64,000 nt of DNA from CAZSDU01 sp964605775. Its GTDB lineage: Bacteria; Bacteroidota; Bacteroidia; Bacteroidales; FEN-979. Made by a program: the position numbers and the translations under genes. Below are positions 24,502 to 33,837 of this stretch, piece by piece. Under the pieces are notes generated by a model that was given only the letters and a program-made list of their open reading frames with translations, was not told where the DNA came from and searched no databases. Position 1 is the stretch's first letter. The number at the start of each line of letters is the position of its first letter. The stretch is taken from positions 1 to 64,000 of the forward strand of contig CAZSDU010000013.1 of NCBI GenBank assembly GCA_964605775.1, written 5' to 3'.

Positions 24502-26747
24502 TATTCGATCAGAAGCTTTTCAGTATGAACAATGGAATCATTGATGATTTTAATCACATACAAACCTTTCGGCAGGCTGGTCAGGTCAATTTCCCGGCTT
24601 TCATGGCCATTTCTATCCGGTTTTATCACAAATTCTTTCAGCACGCTTCCCAGGGTATTGCAAACCATTCCCCTGAGCGGTTTTTTCTGGTCTTTGATCT
24701 CAATGGTCAGCATCCCATGGGTGGGATTCGGATAGATACGTAAAAATTTATCCTTTTCCATATCGCTGATTCCTGTACAGGCTTCGAAATTGAAGATGAT
24801 TCGGATGGAAGAAGTTGTACTGCAAGCGTTTTGATTGGTCACCGTGACCGATAATTGCTGCTCATCATAAATAATTCCGGTGGTAATCAGGGTGATGGTC
24901 TGGGTTGTGGCTCCATTCGACCAGAGGTATGCAGCCCCCGGGTTTCCAGCATTCAGGGTCACGGATTCGTACAGGCAAACGACAGAATCGGCAGGACCAA
25001 GATGGATGATGGGTTGTGGATAAATGGAAACGCTTGTATGGCCGCTGATCGAATTGTAACCATCGTAAACCGTTAAGGAGTATGTTGTGGGTTGAAGCGG
25101 CTTAACATAGGGATCAGGGAGTTCAGAAGTAAATCCAGGGGGATCGGAAGTCCAGGAATATTGATAAAATCCGATATTACCTCCGCCTGCTGACGCATGC
25201 AGCCGGGTGGAATCCCCGAGACAAATCGAGGTCGGAGTAGCAACCGGATTGACATTCAACGGCCCACCGCTCACCGTGATCGTAACATCGGCCGGATTAT
25301 CACTCACGCAGTTGGTCACCATATCGGTGATGACCACGGAATATACCGTAGTTTCCGTCAGGTTGGCAGTCTGAGGTGATTTGACATTGGCGTTGACCAG
25401 CTTGTCAGCGGGTGACCATTCGTAAGCGTAATTACTGCTACCCCCCACTACGCTGGCATTCAAAAAGGTATAGGTGCCGTAAGGAATGGTATTATCGGGA
25501 CCGGCGTTGGCCATGGGTCTTTCGATCACGGTGACCACCACATCTGCATTAGAGGTATTGTAACCATCTGAAATCTCTACATGATATGTTGAGGTTTCCG
25601 CTGGAATTACCGTTGGGTTACTCAAATTTGAGGAAAATCCGTTGGGACCTGTCCATGCATAAGTATAATTTCCGGTACCTCCCGAACCTAAGGCCTGAAG
25701 CTGGGTGGAAACACCCTTGCAGACCGAAGAAGGAGTTGCAAGGGCATTGACCGTCAGTGCGGTACCCGCAATGTTGACCATGACATTATCCGTGGAGGTA
25801 CAACTTGCTGAATCATCCGTGATTTGCAAAGTGAAATTGGTGGATGCAAAAAGGTTGATGGTATGTGGATTCTGCGTATTGGGGTTCACCAGTTTGTTGG
25901 CGGGTTCCCAGTGATACTCGTAAGAGCCGCTGCCGCCGGTACAACTTCCGTGTAACTGGGTGCTGGTTCCATGCGGAATACTCACATCAGAACCGGCATT
26001 GGCAATCGGGTTATAAACGTAAGCAATGGTTGTGGAAGTATCCTGGCTGGGTTGCCCGTTAACCATCACCGTGAGGTAATATGTTCCGGAATTGGCCGCT
26101 GTGGCATTCGGTATGACGGGATTCTGGACATTAGAAACAAAATTATTGGGACCCCACCAGTGGTATGAGGCATTCGTCATATTGGCAGCTGATAGACGCA
26201 AGGTCTGACCGGTACAGATGGGACTGTTATTGGTGGCCGGAGGAGGAAGAATTGAGCAATCTGTTGTTCCGGTACCACCTGTTTGCTGAAAGATAATATT
26301 GCAGGGTTGGTTGGAATAATTCGTAATGATGAGAATATAATATTGTCCGGTCTGAGCATTTAAAATATCAACGGTTTCCGAAGAAGCGGTGGAATAACTG
26401 CAGTCAACCACTTTATTACAGGTTAACTGGCTGCAGGCGTCCTTGCTGGGAAAGGGTCCCCAGCAACAGAAATCAATGTCGTGGGATGGAACACTATGCA
26501 TATGGATGATGATACTGCCGGGATTCGCTACTTTCATATAATACCAGGCCGGATTGGGTCGGGTAAGCAAACAATTGTAACAGGGACCAGACTGACCGGT
26601 TCCGGCATTCACTCCGGCCGGGAAAGTGTAGGTCGTTCCTGTGCAAAACGGACTTGCAGTTTCACAGGTATTGTTCTGGCTTTGCTGAGCATGCAAAGCA
26701 AGCACCAGAAAGAAGCTGAAAACAAATGGTAAAAAAAGTCGTTTCAT
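24501..26747 (-). CDS. Secreted PKD/Ig-like repeat protein with type A T9SS tail
   Basis: The 748-residue protein begins with a signal peptide ending at ALHAQ. About 24-170 is a Cys-rich N-terminal domain (TCETASPFCTGTTYTFPAG, PNPAWYYMKVANPGSI) often found at the head of Bacteroidota adhesin-like proteins. Several PKD/Ig-like repeats follow, alternating two types: YxWxGPNGFSSNLSNPTV and NAGxDxxIPYGTxTxLxAS. The end (LRIYPNPTHGMLTIEI … LPKGLYVIKIINDSIVHTEKLLIE) is a type A T9SS sorting domain. It lies 11 bases after a small exported protein gene and overlaps the next gene by one base. Confidence 0.88.
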   Translation of the reverse strand: MKRLFLPFVFSFFLVLALHAQQSQNNTCETASPFCTGTTYTFPAGVNAGTGQSGPCYNCLLTRPNPAWYYMKVANPGSIIIHMHSVPSHDIDFCCWGPFPSKDACSQLTCNKVVDCSYSTASSETVDILNAQTGQYYILIITNYSNQPCNIIFQQTGGTGTTDCSILPPPATNNSPICTGQTLRLSAANMTNASYHWWGPNNFVSNVQNPVIPNATAANSGTYYLTVMVNGQPSQDTSTTIAYVYNPIANAGSDVSIPHGTSTQLHGSCTGGSGSYEYHWEPANKLVNPNTQNPHTINLFASTNFTLQITDDSASCTSTDNVMVNIAGTALTVNALATPSSVCKGVSTQLQALGSGGTGNYTYAWTGPNGFSSNLSNPTVIPAETSTYHVEISDGYNTSNADVVVTVIERPMANAGPDNTIPYGTYTFLNASVVGGSSNYAYEWSPADKLVNANVKSPQTANLTETTVYSVVITDMVTNCVSDNPADVTITVSGGPLNVNPVATPTSICLGDSTRLHASAGGGNIGFYQYSWTSDPPGFTSELPDPYVKPLQPTTYSLTVYDGYNSISGHTSVSIYPQPIIHLGPADSVVCLYESVTLNAGNPGAAYLWSNGATTQTITLITTGIIYDEQQLSVTVTNQNACSTTSSIRIIFNFEACTGISDMEKDKFLRIYPNPTHGMLTIEIKDQKKPLRGMVCNTLGSVLKEFVIKPDRNGHESREIDLTSLPKGLYVIKIINDSIVHTEKLLIE

Positions 26748-26758
26748 GGCTTTTCTGT

Positions 26759-27211
26759 TTACTTATATTTATCATTCTGCTTTAACCATAACTCCATGCC
26801 TGCCGGAGACATTCCTTTCGCTTTTTCTTCGGTAATCTTTTTCAACTGGTCGAAAATGCCAACAATTTCTGTTTCAGGATAATGAATACCTGCCATAAAT
26901 AAGATATGATCTTTGGTGAGATCTCCGTCTACATTGACAATTTTCTGTTCTGAAAAAGACAGATTGATAAAATAGACTTTCTCAAAACGTGTTGAAAGCC
27001 TGGAAAAATCGACCAGATAGTAGAGGTTATTCTCATCGCCGGCATAACGGACAGCAAATTTTCCCTGGAAATCAAAGGATTCAAGGGATTTCTTCTGAGC
27101 TTCATCCTGAGGGTTGAAAACAAAATTCTGAGCCGGCAGGGCAGTGCCCAACAGAATCACAAACCCCGTAATCAAGATGGGAATACGCTTCAGGGATAGT
27201 TTTTTTTTCAT
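26759..27211 (-). CDS. Small exported protein of unknown function
   Basis: Taking the ATG at 27211 (MKKKLSLKRIPILITGFVIL), the protein has 150 residues with a signal peptide ending near LPAQ. The mature part (FAVRYAGDENNLYYLVDFSRLS, HYPETEIVGIFDQLKKITEE) suggests a small alpha/beta domain but matches nothing I recognise. A TTG two codons earlier is possible but less likely. It is the first gene of the minus-strand run that continues with the two T9SS proteins, so it may be an accessory envelope protein (inference). Confidence 0.7.
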   Translation of the reverse strand: MKKKLSLKRIPILITGFVILLGTALPAQNFVFNPQDEAQKKSLESFDFQGKFAVRYAGDENNLYYLVDFSRLSTRFEKVYFINLSFSEQKIVNVDGDLTKDHILFMAGIHYPETEIVGIFDQLKKITEEKAKGMSPAGMELWLKQNDKYK

Positions 27212-27302
27212 TTGCAAACAATCTTAAGTTGGATCATTGAACAAATTCATTCAGAAAAGCGAAAATACGAAAAAAAATGTTAATCCAGACGGTCAGGGGG
27301 AA

Positions 27303-28022
27303 TTATAACCCGGATGCCAGCACATCAATGATGTGCATCGTTTTGATGGGGAGATGATGTTTGTCAATATAGGCCTGTTGATGCATCAGGCAGGAAGAAT
27401 CTGTGGAAACAATGTAGGCTGCTCCGGTCTCCAGCGCATGATTGATTTTCTGCTCTGCCATAGCCGTAGAGACCGGCTCAAATTTCACGGAGAAAGTCCC
27501 TCCAAAACCGCAGCAGACATCGTGATCTTTCATCTCCCTTAATTCCAATCCCCTGACGTGTTTCAACAATCTGCGCGGTTCATCAGTCAGCCCGTATTCA
27601 CGAAGGGCAGCACAGGAATCATGATAAGTGATGACATGCTCAAACCTTGCCCCGACATCTTCTACCTTTAATACATTGACCAAGAAGTCGGTAAACTCAA
27701 AAATGTTCTTTTTTAACTGTTTGTATTCCAAATGATACGCGGTATTATGAAAAAGCCAGGGATAATAATTCCGGATAAAACCAATGCAAGAAGCAGATGG
27801 ACCCACAACAGGGCGGTCATTGGAGAAATCCTGCAGAAATTTTTCTCCCATTTGTTTTGCCTCATCCCAGAAACCACTGTTAAATGCCATTTGCCCGCAG
27901 CAAGTCTGATTTCCGTTGTAATGGACATCCACCCCCAGTTTTTCAAGGATCCTGACCATATTCATCCCTGTCTCCGGATAAATCTGATCTACAAAGCAGG
28001 GAATGAAAACATCAACAAGCAT
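27303..28022 (-). CDS. lutA: LutA-type (Fe-S)-binding oxidoreductase subunit
   Basis: The 239-residue protein has the two Cys-rich CCG motifs of the LutA/GlpC/HdrB family: CCGQMAFNSG at about 41-50 and DVCCGFGGTFSVK in the second half, with HDSCAALREYG between. LutA works with LutB and LutC in L-lactate oxidation to pyruvate; the length is that of LutA (about 238). LutB and LutC are not in this window, so the substrate assignment rests on the family only. The ATG is preceded, with one base between, by an array of 7-base repeats (ACTTTTC on this strand) where a ribosome-binding site would lie. Confidence 0.85.
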   Translation of the reverse strand: MLVDVFIPCFVDQIYPETGMNMVRILEKLGVDVHYNGNQTCCGQMAFNSGFWDEAKQMGEKFLQDFSNDRPVVGPSASCIGFIRNYYPWLFHNTAYHLEYKQLKKNIFEFTDFLVNVLKVEDVGARFEHVITYHDSCAALREYGLTDEPRRLLKHVRGLELREMKDHDVCCGFGGTFSVKFEPVSTAMAEQKINHALETGAAYIVSTDSSCLMHQQAYIDKHHLPIKTMHIIDVLASGL

Positions 28023-28023
28023 T

Positions 28024-28072
28024 GTTAAGTGAAAAGTTAAAAGTGAAAAGTGAAAAGTGAAAATTAAAAGTT
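28024..28072. repeat. GAAAAGT heptamer array upstream of lutA
   Basis: Seven units in strict 7-base steps: GTTAAGT, GAAAAGT, TAAAAGT, GAAAAGT, GAAAAGT, GAAAATT, AAAAGTT. The array fills most of the 76-base gap between the aroA stop and the lutA start. Diverged units may continue to about 28093. Confidence 0.8.
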
Positions 28073-28098
28073 TAAATCAAAGGTCAAAAGTAAGGAAA

Positions 28099-29352
28099 TT
28101 ATTTAACATCAAACCCTGTCGCCCTTAAATGTTCCCAGAAATCAGGATAAGATTTAGAGACCACATCAGGATTGATGATTCTTACCTGGCCGTTAATCAT
28201 CGCAAGCATTGCAAAAGTCATGGCCATTCGATGATCCCCATAGGTTTCGAAAACCAGGTCCAGGTTTTGTCTGAAACCACCCGCCTTCAATTCCAGGGCC
28301 GGGGTCTCATCGTTTGAGATCACCACCCGGATTCCCAGTTTCATAAATTCATTCTTAAGCGCTATCAAGCGGTCTGATTCCTTAATCTTCAGGCTTTTTA
28401 ATCCCTCGAAACGACCATGAAGTCCCAGCACGGCACAGCTTGTAATAACGGCCGGGGCAATATCAGGATAATCATTGAAATCGAAGAAATAGCTATCTGT
28501 CATCTGATCCGATCTGCTGATCTTCACTCCATCCTGTGAGAAAGCCGTTTGAACCCCGAAATGCTGATAAATCCGGAAAAGGATGGCATCCCCCTGAAGA
28601 CTGTTCTTTACCAGCCCTTTTAACTCAAGATCAACTTCTCCGGCCAGTGAAGCTGCTTCATACCAGAAGGCTGCAGCCGACCAGTCGGCTTCAACGGTAA
28701 AGGGACGTACAAGATAATTTCCAGGAAAAATCCTGATCAAATCTTTTTTCATGTCAAGGCTGGCCCCGAAATGTTTCATCAAACCCGCGGTCATATCAAG
28801 GTAGGGGACGGATACCGCATTACCTTTCATCTTAATTTCCAGGCCTTCGGGCAGCAGGGGTGCAATCATCATCAAGGCAGAGATATACTGACTGCTTACC
28901 CCAGGGTCGATCTGGAGTTGGCGTCCCCTTGGTTTTTTCCCATGAATGATGAGGGGAGGAAAACCCGGTTTTCCCAGGTATTCAATATCGGCACCTAAGC
29001 TTCTGAGGGCTTCTACCAATATCCCGATCGGCCTTTGCTTCATTCTTTCTGAGCCAGTGACCATAAAGGATCCGGGTCGGAAGGCCAGATAAGCGGTAAG
29101 GAAGCGCATAACGGTGCCCGCATTGGCCGTATTCAGTTCCACGAGGCTTTTTTTCTCGCCTTGCAGATGAATTTCAGACAATAAATCAACCATCAGGCGG
29201 GTATCTTCCGAGACCGACAGGTTTTCAACGGGAAAATTCTGTTGCGACAATGCCCGGATAAGCAGTAAGCGATTGCTGATGCTTTTGGAAGCCGGGAGTT
29301 TAAGACTCCCTTTCAGTATCTTGTCTTTCCTGATGACGACCAAAGATTTCAT
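28099..29352 (-). CDS. aroA: 3-phosphoshikimate 1-carboxyvinyltransferase (EPSP synthase)
   Basis: The 417-residue enzyme joins PEP to shikimate-3-phosphate in the sixth step of the shikimate pathway. Visible marks are LPASKSISNRLLLIRAL (Lys23, Ser24, Arg28 bind substrate), NTANAGTVMRFLTAYLA, the DPGVSSQYISALMMIAPLL region and KIKESDRLIALKNEF. Length is normal. It follows aroB by six bases, so the two shikimate genes are co-transcribed downstream of porX, tsaE and ald. Cytoplasmic. Confidence 0.96.
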   Translation of the reverse strand: MKSLVVIRKDKILKGSLKLPASKSISNRLLLIRALSQQNFPVENLSVSEDTRLMVDLLSEIHLQGEKKSLVELNTANAGTVMRFLTAYLAFRPGSFMVTGSERMKQRPIGILVEALRSLGADIEYLGKPGFPPLIIHGKKPRGRQLQIDPGVSSQYISALMMIAPLLPEGLEIKMKGNAVSVPYLDMTAGLMKHFGASLDMKKDLIRIFPGNYLVRPFTVEADWSAAAFWYEAASLAGEVDLELKGLVKNSLQGDAILFRIYQHFGVQTAFSQDGVKISRSDQMTDSYFFDFNDYPDIAPAVITSCAVLGLHGRFEGLKSLKIKESDRLIALKNEFMKLGIRVVISNDETPALELKAGGFRQNLDLVFETYGDHRMAMTFAMLAMINGQVRIINPDVVSKSYPDFWEHLRATGFDVK

Positions 29353-29358
29353 ATCCTT

Positions 29359-30462
29359 TCAAGCATGTAAAAAATAATGATAGGCGCTGCGTATTTCTTC
29401 TTCGTTACAGGGAACGTTGACCACTGCTTTCCCTGACTGTTTCAGAAGTGTCAGCCGAAAGAGGCCATCCTGGTTCTTTTTATCATGCTTCATGAACTCT
29501 AAAAGCGTTGGAAAATCTTGATCTCTAAATGGAGCTATAGAAAATCCATTACGGATATAAGCTACAATACCGTCCCTTTCTGCCTTGGGAAATCCGGTTT
29601 TAAGATGGGAGAGAAAGAGTGCACAGATCATTCCCATTGCAACTGTTTCCCCGTGCAGCAAGGGCTTCTTCATGTCACGTTGAGCAAGCGCTTCAAAAGC
29701 ATGACCGAAGCTATGACCGAAATTCAGTATTCTTCTTTGTTTCTTTTCCAGGAAGTCATGCCTGACCACCCTGTTTTTGATCATGATGGTGTTTTGGATC
29801 AGCTGAGTCCAGGATTTATCTTCCGGTGGACAATGAGCCCATTGTTCAATGGGTTGCCTCATGATCCTCCCGAGCATCACAGGGTCGCCAACCATTGCTG
29901 TTTTCAGGATTTCGGCGAGGCCGGATATCAAATGCCGGGCATTCAATGAGGACAGGAAACAAGGAAATACAAAAACCGCAAGGGGAGCATAAAAAAACCC
30001 GATTTGATTTTTAACTCCCTGCAGATTAACGGCAGTTTTACCGCCTATGGCTGCGTCAACCTGAGCGATTAAGGTTGTTGGCAGGTGAACACAAGGCATC
30101 CCGCGCATATAACCGGCAGCTACAAAACCGCCGAGGTCGGTTACAACGCCTCCGCCCAGGTTGATGAGCAGACTTCCTCTGTCGGCATGTTCCTGCGACA
30201 GCCGGCTCCAGAGAATTTCTGCCTGCTGTAGGGTTTTATGCTCCTCCCCTCCCGGGATTTCAAGCACTACGGCATGGCGAAGAAAGGAAAGCCCTGAATG
30301 AAGAAGATGAAGGCAATGTTTTCCTGTGTTTTCATCTGTCAGTATGAATATTTTACGCCGCAAAAAGTTTCCACTCCTCAGGAACTGCTCCAGCAATCCC
30401 CAACTACGCCCGCAGATGATACGGGTGTGGTCAACCCTTGCTACCCTTCCCGATAAATTCAT
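29359..30462 (-). CDS. aroB: 3-dehydroquinate synthase
   Basis: The 367-residue enzyme makes 3-dehydroquinate from DAHP using NAD and a metal. Visible marks are GGGVVTDLGGFVAAGYMRG (NAD site), PTTLIAQVDAAIGGKTAVN, SGLAEILKTA, NFGHSFGHAFEA (metal His) and LLHGETVAMGM. It starts 13 bases after ald ends and runs into aroA. Confidence 0.96.
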   Translation of the reverse strand: MNLSGRVARVDHTRIICGRSWGLLEQFLRSGNFLRRKIFILTDENTGKHCLHLLHSGLSFLRHAVVLEIPGGEEHKTLQQAEILWSRLSQEHADRGSLLINLGGGVVTDLGGFVAAGYMRGMPCVHLPTTLIAQVDAAIGGKTAVNLQGVKNQIGFFYAPLAVFVFPCFLSSLNARHLISGLAEILKTAMVGDPVMLGRIMRQPIEQWAHCPPEDKSWTQLIQNTIMIKNRVVRHDFLEKKQRRILNFGHSFGHAFEALAQRDMKKPLLHGETVAMGMICALFLSHLKTGFPKAERDGIVAYIRNGFSIAPFRDQDFPTLLEFMKHDKKNQDGLFRLTLLKQSGKAVVNVPCNEEEIRSAYHYFLHA

Positions 30463-30475
30463 GTTCGTTCATCGT

Positions 30476-31699
30476 TTAATGAAATGCAGCCATGAGCAGG
30501 TCGATATCCTGAAAAGGCAGGTTGTACTGGCGACTGAGAAAAAGATTGGTGCTCATCCCGTTAAATATATAAACGCCCTGACGAACGCCATGATCCCTTT
30601 TGATCAGGTTTTCAATTCCTCCCTGCTGACCGATATCAAGGATCATGGGTACAAAAATGTTATTCAGTGCCTGTGAAGCCGTATGAGGGACTTTGGAAGG
30701 AATATTGGGAACACAGTAATGGGTCACCCCATGAACCTTGAATACGGGATTGCTGTGGCTGGTAGGCTTGGATGTTTCGAAACAACCACCCTGGTCGATG
30801 CTGACATCGATCACGATGGAACCCTCCTTCATTTTCCTGATCATCTCTTCGCTGATAACGCAGGGTGTTTTCCCTTCTGCGGAATGAATGGCGCCAATGA
30901 CGACATCCGCAGTGCGCATGGATTCCGCGAGTACCTTTGGATGTAAAATAGAGGTGAATATTCTGTGGCCAAGGTTGTTTTGTATCCGACGGAGGCGGTA
31001 GATGGAATTATCGAAAACTTTTACCAAAGCGCCCAGACCGATGGCAGAACGGGCAGCAAATTCTGCTACCGTTCCTGCTCCGATGATTACAACTTCTGAG
31101 GGATTGATCCCGGTAAATCCGCCAAACATTTTTCCCCTTCCGTAATCCTTGTCGGAAAGGTATTCCGCCGCGATGAAGATGGAAGTGCTTCCCGCGATCT
31201 CGCTCATCGCACGCGTAACCGCAAGCTGATTGGTCTTGTCGCGAATGAATTCATAGGCCAAAGCAGTGATCTTGCGTGCACTCAATCCCCTGAAAAACCC
31301 TTCGCATTGCATGGCGATCTGTATGGCTGAAACCAGGGTTTGCCGGGGATGAAGCAGTTCCGTTTCTTCTGCTGTGACCGGGGCTACTTTAAGCATGATA
31401 TCGGCCTGATATACCTCCTGAGGAGAATAAACGATCTGTGCTCCTGCTTCGGCATATTCCTGGTCGGAAAAATGTGCCGTGATGCCGGCCCCGGCTTCAA
31501 GAAAAACCTGGTGGGCATTCCGGCATAGCAAGGCAACGCCGTCCGGGACCAGAGAAATTCGGTTTTCCTGTAATGAAATCTCTTTGGGAACCCCGATGGT
31601 CAGGCTGCTTCTTTGACGGGCAACTTCAAGCATCTCTTCCTGGGGAAGTAAACGTTCGGCTGGAGACATACGGATATAATCAGGGTTTGGATTTTCCAT
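30476..31699 (-). CDS. ald: Alanine dehydrogenase
   Basis: The 407-residue enzyme converts alanine to pyruvate and ammonia with NAD. Visible marks are IGVPKEISLQENRISLVPDG (with the substrate-binding Arg47 in ENR), EADIMLKVAPV-type loop, and the NAD motif VVIIGAGTVAEFAARSAIGLGA. It is about 35 residues longer at the N-terminus than the Bacillus enzyme, as in other Bacteroidota copies. An amino-acid-degrading role fits the nearby histidine genes and secreted proteases. It follows tsaE by 69 bases. Confidence 0.93.
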   Translation of the reverse strand: MENPNPDYIRMSPAERLLPQEEMLEVARQRSSLTIGVPKEISLQENRISLVPDGVALLCRNAHQVFLEAGAGITAHFSDQEYAEAGAQIVYSPQEVYQADIMLKVAPVTAEETELLHPRQTLVSAIQIAMQCEGFFRGLSARKITALAYEFIRDKTNQLAVTRAMSEIAGSTSIFIAAEYLSDKDYGRGKMFGGFTGINPSEVVIIGAGTVAEFAARSAIGLGALVKVFDNSIYRLRRIQNNLGHRIFTSILHPKVLAESMRTADVVIGAIHSAEGKTPCVISEEMIRKMKEGSIVIDVSIDQGGCFETSKPTSHSNPVFKVHGVTHYCVPNIPSKVPHTASQALNNIFVPMILDIGQQGGIENLIKRDHGVRQGVYIFNGMSTNLFLSRQYNLPFQDIDLLMAAFH

Positions 31700-31768
31700 G
31701 GAACGAAAAAATTTATACGAAGATAGGAAAAATAGTAAAATACCTGAAAGATAAGACCAGGAAAGGAA

Positions 31769-32185
31769 TTAAAATTCAATGACGCGATGACCGGTTTGAG
31801 GGTCTTCGGCGATCCGGATGCGGATGGCATCGTCAGGCAGTAGGTCGCCGATCCGTTCAGGCCACTCGAGAAAACAATAAGAACCCGAGAAAAGATACTC
31901 TTCATAGCCAATATCATAGACCTCCTCTGTTTTTTTTATCCGGTAAAAATCACAATGAAAAACGGATTCACCGGCACTTCCTTTGTATTCATTGATGATG
32001 GAAAAAGTCGGGCTTTGAACAATATCTTCAACCCCGAGTGCCTTACAGAGGCATTTGATAAAAGTCGTTTTTCCCGCTCCCATGGAGCCATACAGGGCAA
32101 AGATCCTGGAAACAGAATATAATCCGAGCAATTCTTTGGCTACCGGCATTAAATCCTGTTTATTCCTGCAGATAAATTTTGCCAT
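31769..32185 (-). CDS. tsaE: tRNA threonylcarbamoyladenosine biosynthesis ATPase TsaE
   Basis: The 138-residue protein has the TsaE P-loop GSMGAGKTTFIK (33-41 core), then SPTFSIINEYKG, HCDFYRIKKTEEVYDIGYEEY and FLEWPERI, all typical of the family. TsaE assists TsaB and TsaD in making t6A at position 37 of ANN-decoding tRNAs. It begins 12 bases after porX; the porX-tsaE-ald order is conserved in many Bacteroidota (established knowledge of the phylum). Confidence 0.95.
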   Translation of the reverse strand: MAKFICRNKQDLMPVAKELLGLYSVSRIFALYGSMGAGKTTFIKCLCKALGVEDIVQSPTFSIINEYKGSAGESVFHCDFYRIKKTEEVYDIGYEEYLFSGSYCFLEWPERIGDLLPDDAIRIRIAEDPQTGHRVIEF

Positions 32186-32197
32186 TTTAATATTTCG

Positions 32198-33751
32198 CTA
32201 TTTGTTTTTGAGTGTTATAAAAGGGATCAGCATTTCCTCCATCGAAATTCCCCCGTGCTGAAAAGTATTTTTGTAATAATTGACATAGTGGTTATAATTA
32301 TTGGGATAGGCAAAAAAATCAGTATTCCTGCAGAAAGCGAAGGAAGAGCTGACATTTCCCCTGGGCAGGAAAAGATCAGCGGGATTTTTTGCTTCAAACA
32401 CTTCGTTACGTTCATATTTCAGTGACTTTCCTGTTTTATAGCGCAAGTTGGTATTGGTATTCCTATCACCCAGAATTTTCACAGGGTTGCCCACTTTAAT
32501 CGAACCATGATCAGTGGTGATGATCACATTTACCTCTTTTTCAGCAAGGAATTTAAAAATCTCGAAGAGGGGGGAATGCTGAAACCAGCTGACCGTCAGC
32601 GAACGGTAAGCCTTTTCATCATCCGCCAGCTCCCTGATGATTTCCATTTCAGTACGGGCATGGGAAAGCATGTCAACAAAATTATATACGATGACGTTGA
32701 GCTTATTCACCATCAGGTTGGGCATGAGCTCTACCAGTTTTTTACCGTAGGCCTGATTCAGAACCTTATAATAAGAATACCGGATATCATGACCATAACG
32801 CCTGAGCAATTCTCCAAGCAACTCGCTTTCAAAACTGTTCTTCGGCCCCTCCTCTTCTTCATTGCTCCAGTATTTTGGATATTTTTTCTCGATTTCTGTC
32901 GGCAAGAGGCCGGAGAACATCGCATTTCGTGCAAACTGCGTCACAGTGGGCAGAATACTGTAATACAACTCTTCTTTTTCCACCCTGAAAAACTCTTCAA
33001 GGATAGGTTGCAAGACTTTCCACTGATCAAACCTGAGGTTGTCGATCAGGATGACAAACATTGGCCTGGCATCACCCAGAACGGGAAATATTTTTTCCTT
33101 GATCAGGTTATGGGATTGCACCGGACGCTTGTCTCCTTTCCCATGCAACCATTCCCGGTAGTTCCGCTCGACGAATTTGCAAAACATCTGATTGGCTTCA
33201 TCTTTTTGCATTTTAAGCACCTGGTTCATCCCCTCATCACTGGATTGACCGAGTTTTAATTCCCAGAAGGTGATTTTTTTATAAATATCCACCCATTCTT
33301 CAAAGTTCAAACGCGGACTGATCTCGGTTCCTATATTTCTGAATTCCTGTTGATAATGAAAACTGGTTTTTTCACTGACGATCTTTTTATTTTCCAGGTT
33401 CTTTTTCAGGCACAGGATAATCTGGTTGGGTTTCACGGGTTTGATGAGGTAATCCGCGATATTGGATCCGATGGCATCCTCCATGATGGCTTCCTCTTCA
33501 CTTTTCGTGATCATGACCACGGGAATACCCGGGAAATTGCTTTTTATTTTCATCAGTACCTCTATCCCCGACATCCCGGGCATCTGCTCATCGAGGAAAA
33601 CGATGTCGAAATTCTTCGTTTTCAATAATTCCAATGCCTGAGATCCGTTGTTGGAAGTACTGACCTCATACCCTTTTTCCCTCAGAAAAATAATATGTGG
33701 CTTCAGCAAATCGATTTCATCATCCACCCATAAAATGCTATCCTTTTCCAT
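32198..33751 (-). CDS. porX: PorX, response regulator with alkaline phosphatase-like effector domain, T9SS regulator
   Basis: The 517-residue protein has a CheY-like receiver (about 1-120) with acidic pocket Asp10/Asp11, phosphoacceptor Asp54 in VFLDEQMPGMSG, Thr82 and Lys104. A helical linker follows, then a PglZ/alkaline phosphatase-like domain from about 225 (FVILIDNLRFDQWK, ILPTVTQFARNAMFSG with the expected nucleophilic Thr, YNFVDMLSH, IITTDHGS). PorX is the regulator of type IX secretion genes, and its effector domain has been shown to act on nucleotide-type phosphodiesters. The many T9SS cargo genes in this window fit its presence. The partner kinase PorY is not here. Confidence 0.95.
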   Translation of the reverse strand: MEKDSILWVDDEIDLLKPHIIFLREKGYEVSTSNNGSQALELLKTKNFDIVFLDEQMPGMSGIEVLMKIKSNFPGIPVVMITKSEEEAIMEDAIGSNIADYLIKPVKPNQIILCLKKNLENKKIVSEKTSFHYQQEFRNIGTEISPRLNFEEWVDIYKKITFWELKLGQSSDEGMNQVLKMQKDEANQMFCKFVERNYREWLHGKGDKRPVQSHNLIKEKIFPVLGDARPMFVILIDNLRFDQWKVLQPILEEFFRVEKEELYYSILPTVTQFARNAMFSGLLPTEIEKKYPKYWSNEEEEGPKNSFESELLGELLRRYGHDIRYSYYKVLNQAYGKKLVELMPNLMVNKLNVIVYNFVDMLSHARTEMEIIRELADDEKAYRSLTVSWFQHSPLFEIFKFLAEKEVNVIITTDHGSIKVGNPVKILGDRNTNTNLRYKTGKSLKYERNEVFEAKNPADLFLPRGNVSSSFAFCRNTDFFAYPNNYNHYVNYYKNTFQHGGISMEEMLIPFITLKNK

Positions 33752-33837
33752 TGTTCTGTTTTTTCTTTCTTATAAATGTTGTAATATTGCTTTTATTGTT
33801 CAAATTCTTGTTTTTTAACAACCATTAACAAAAGTAA

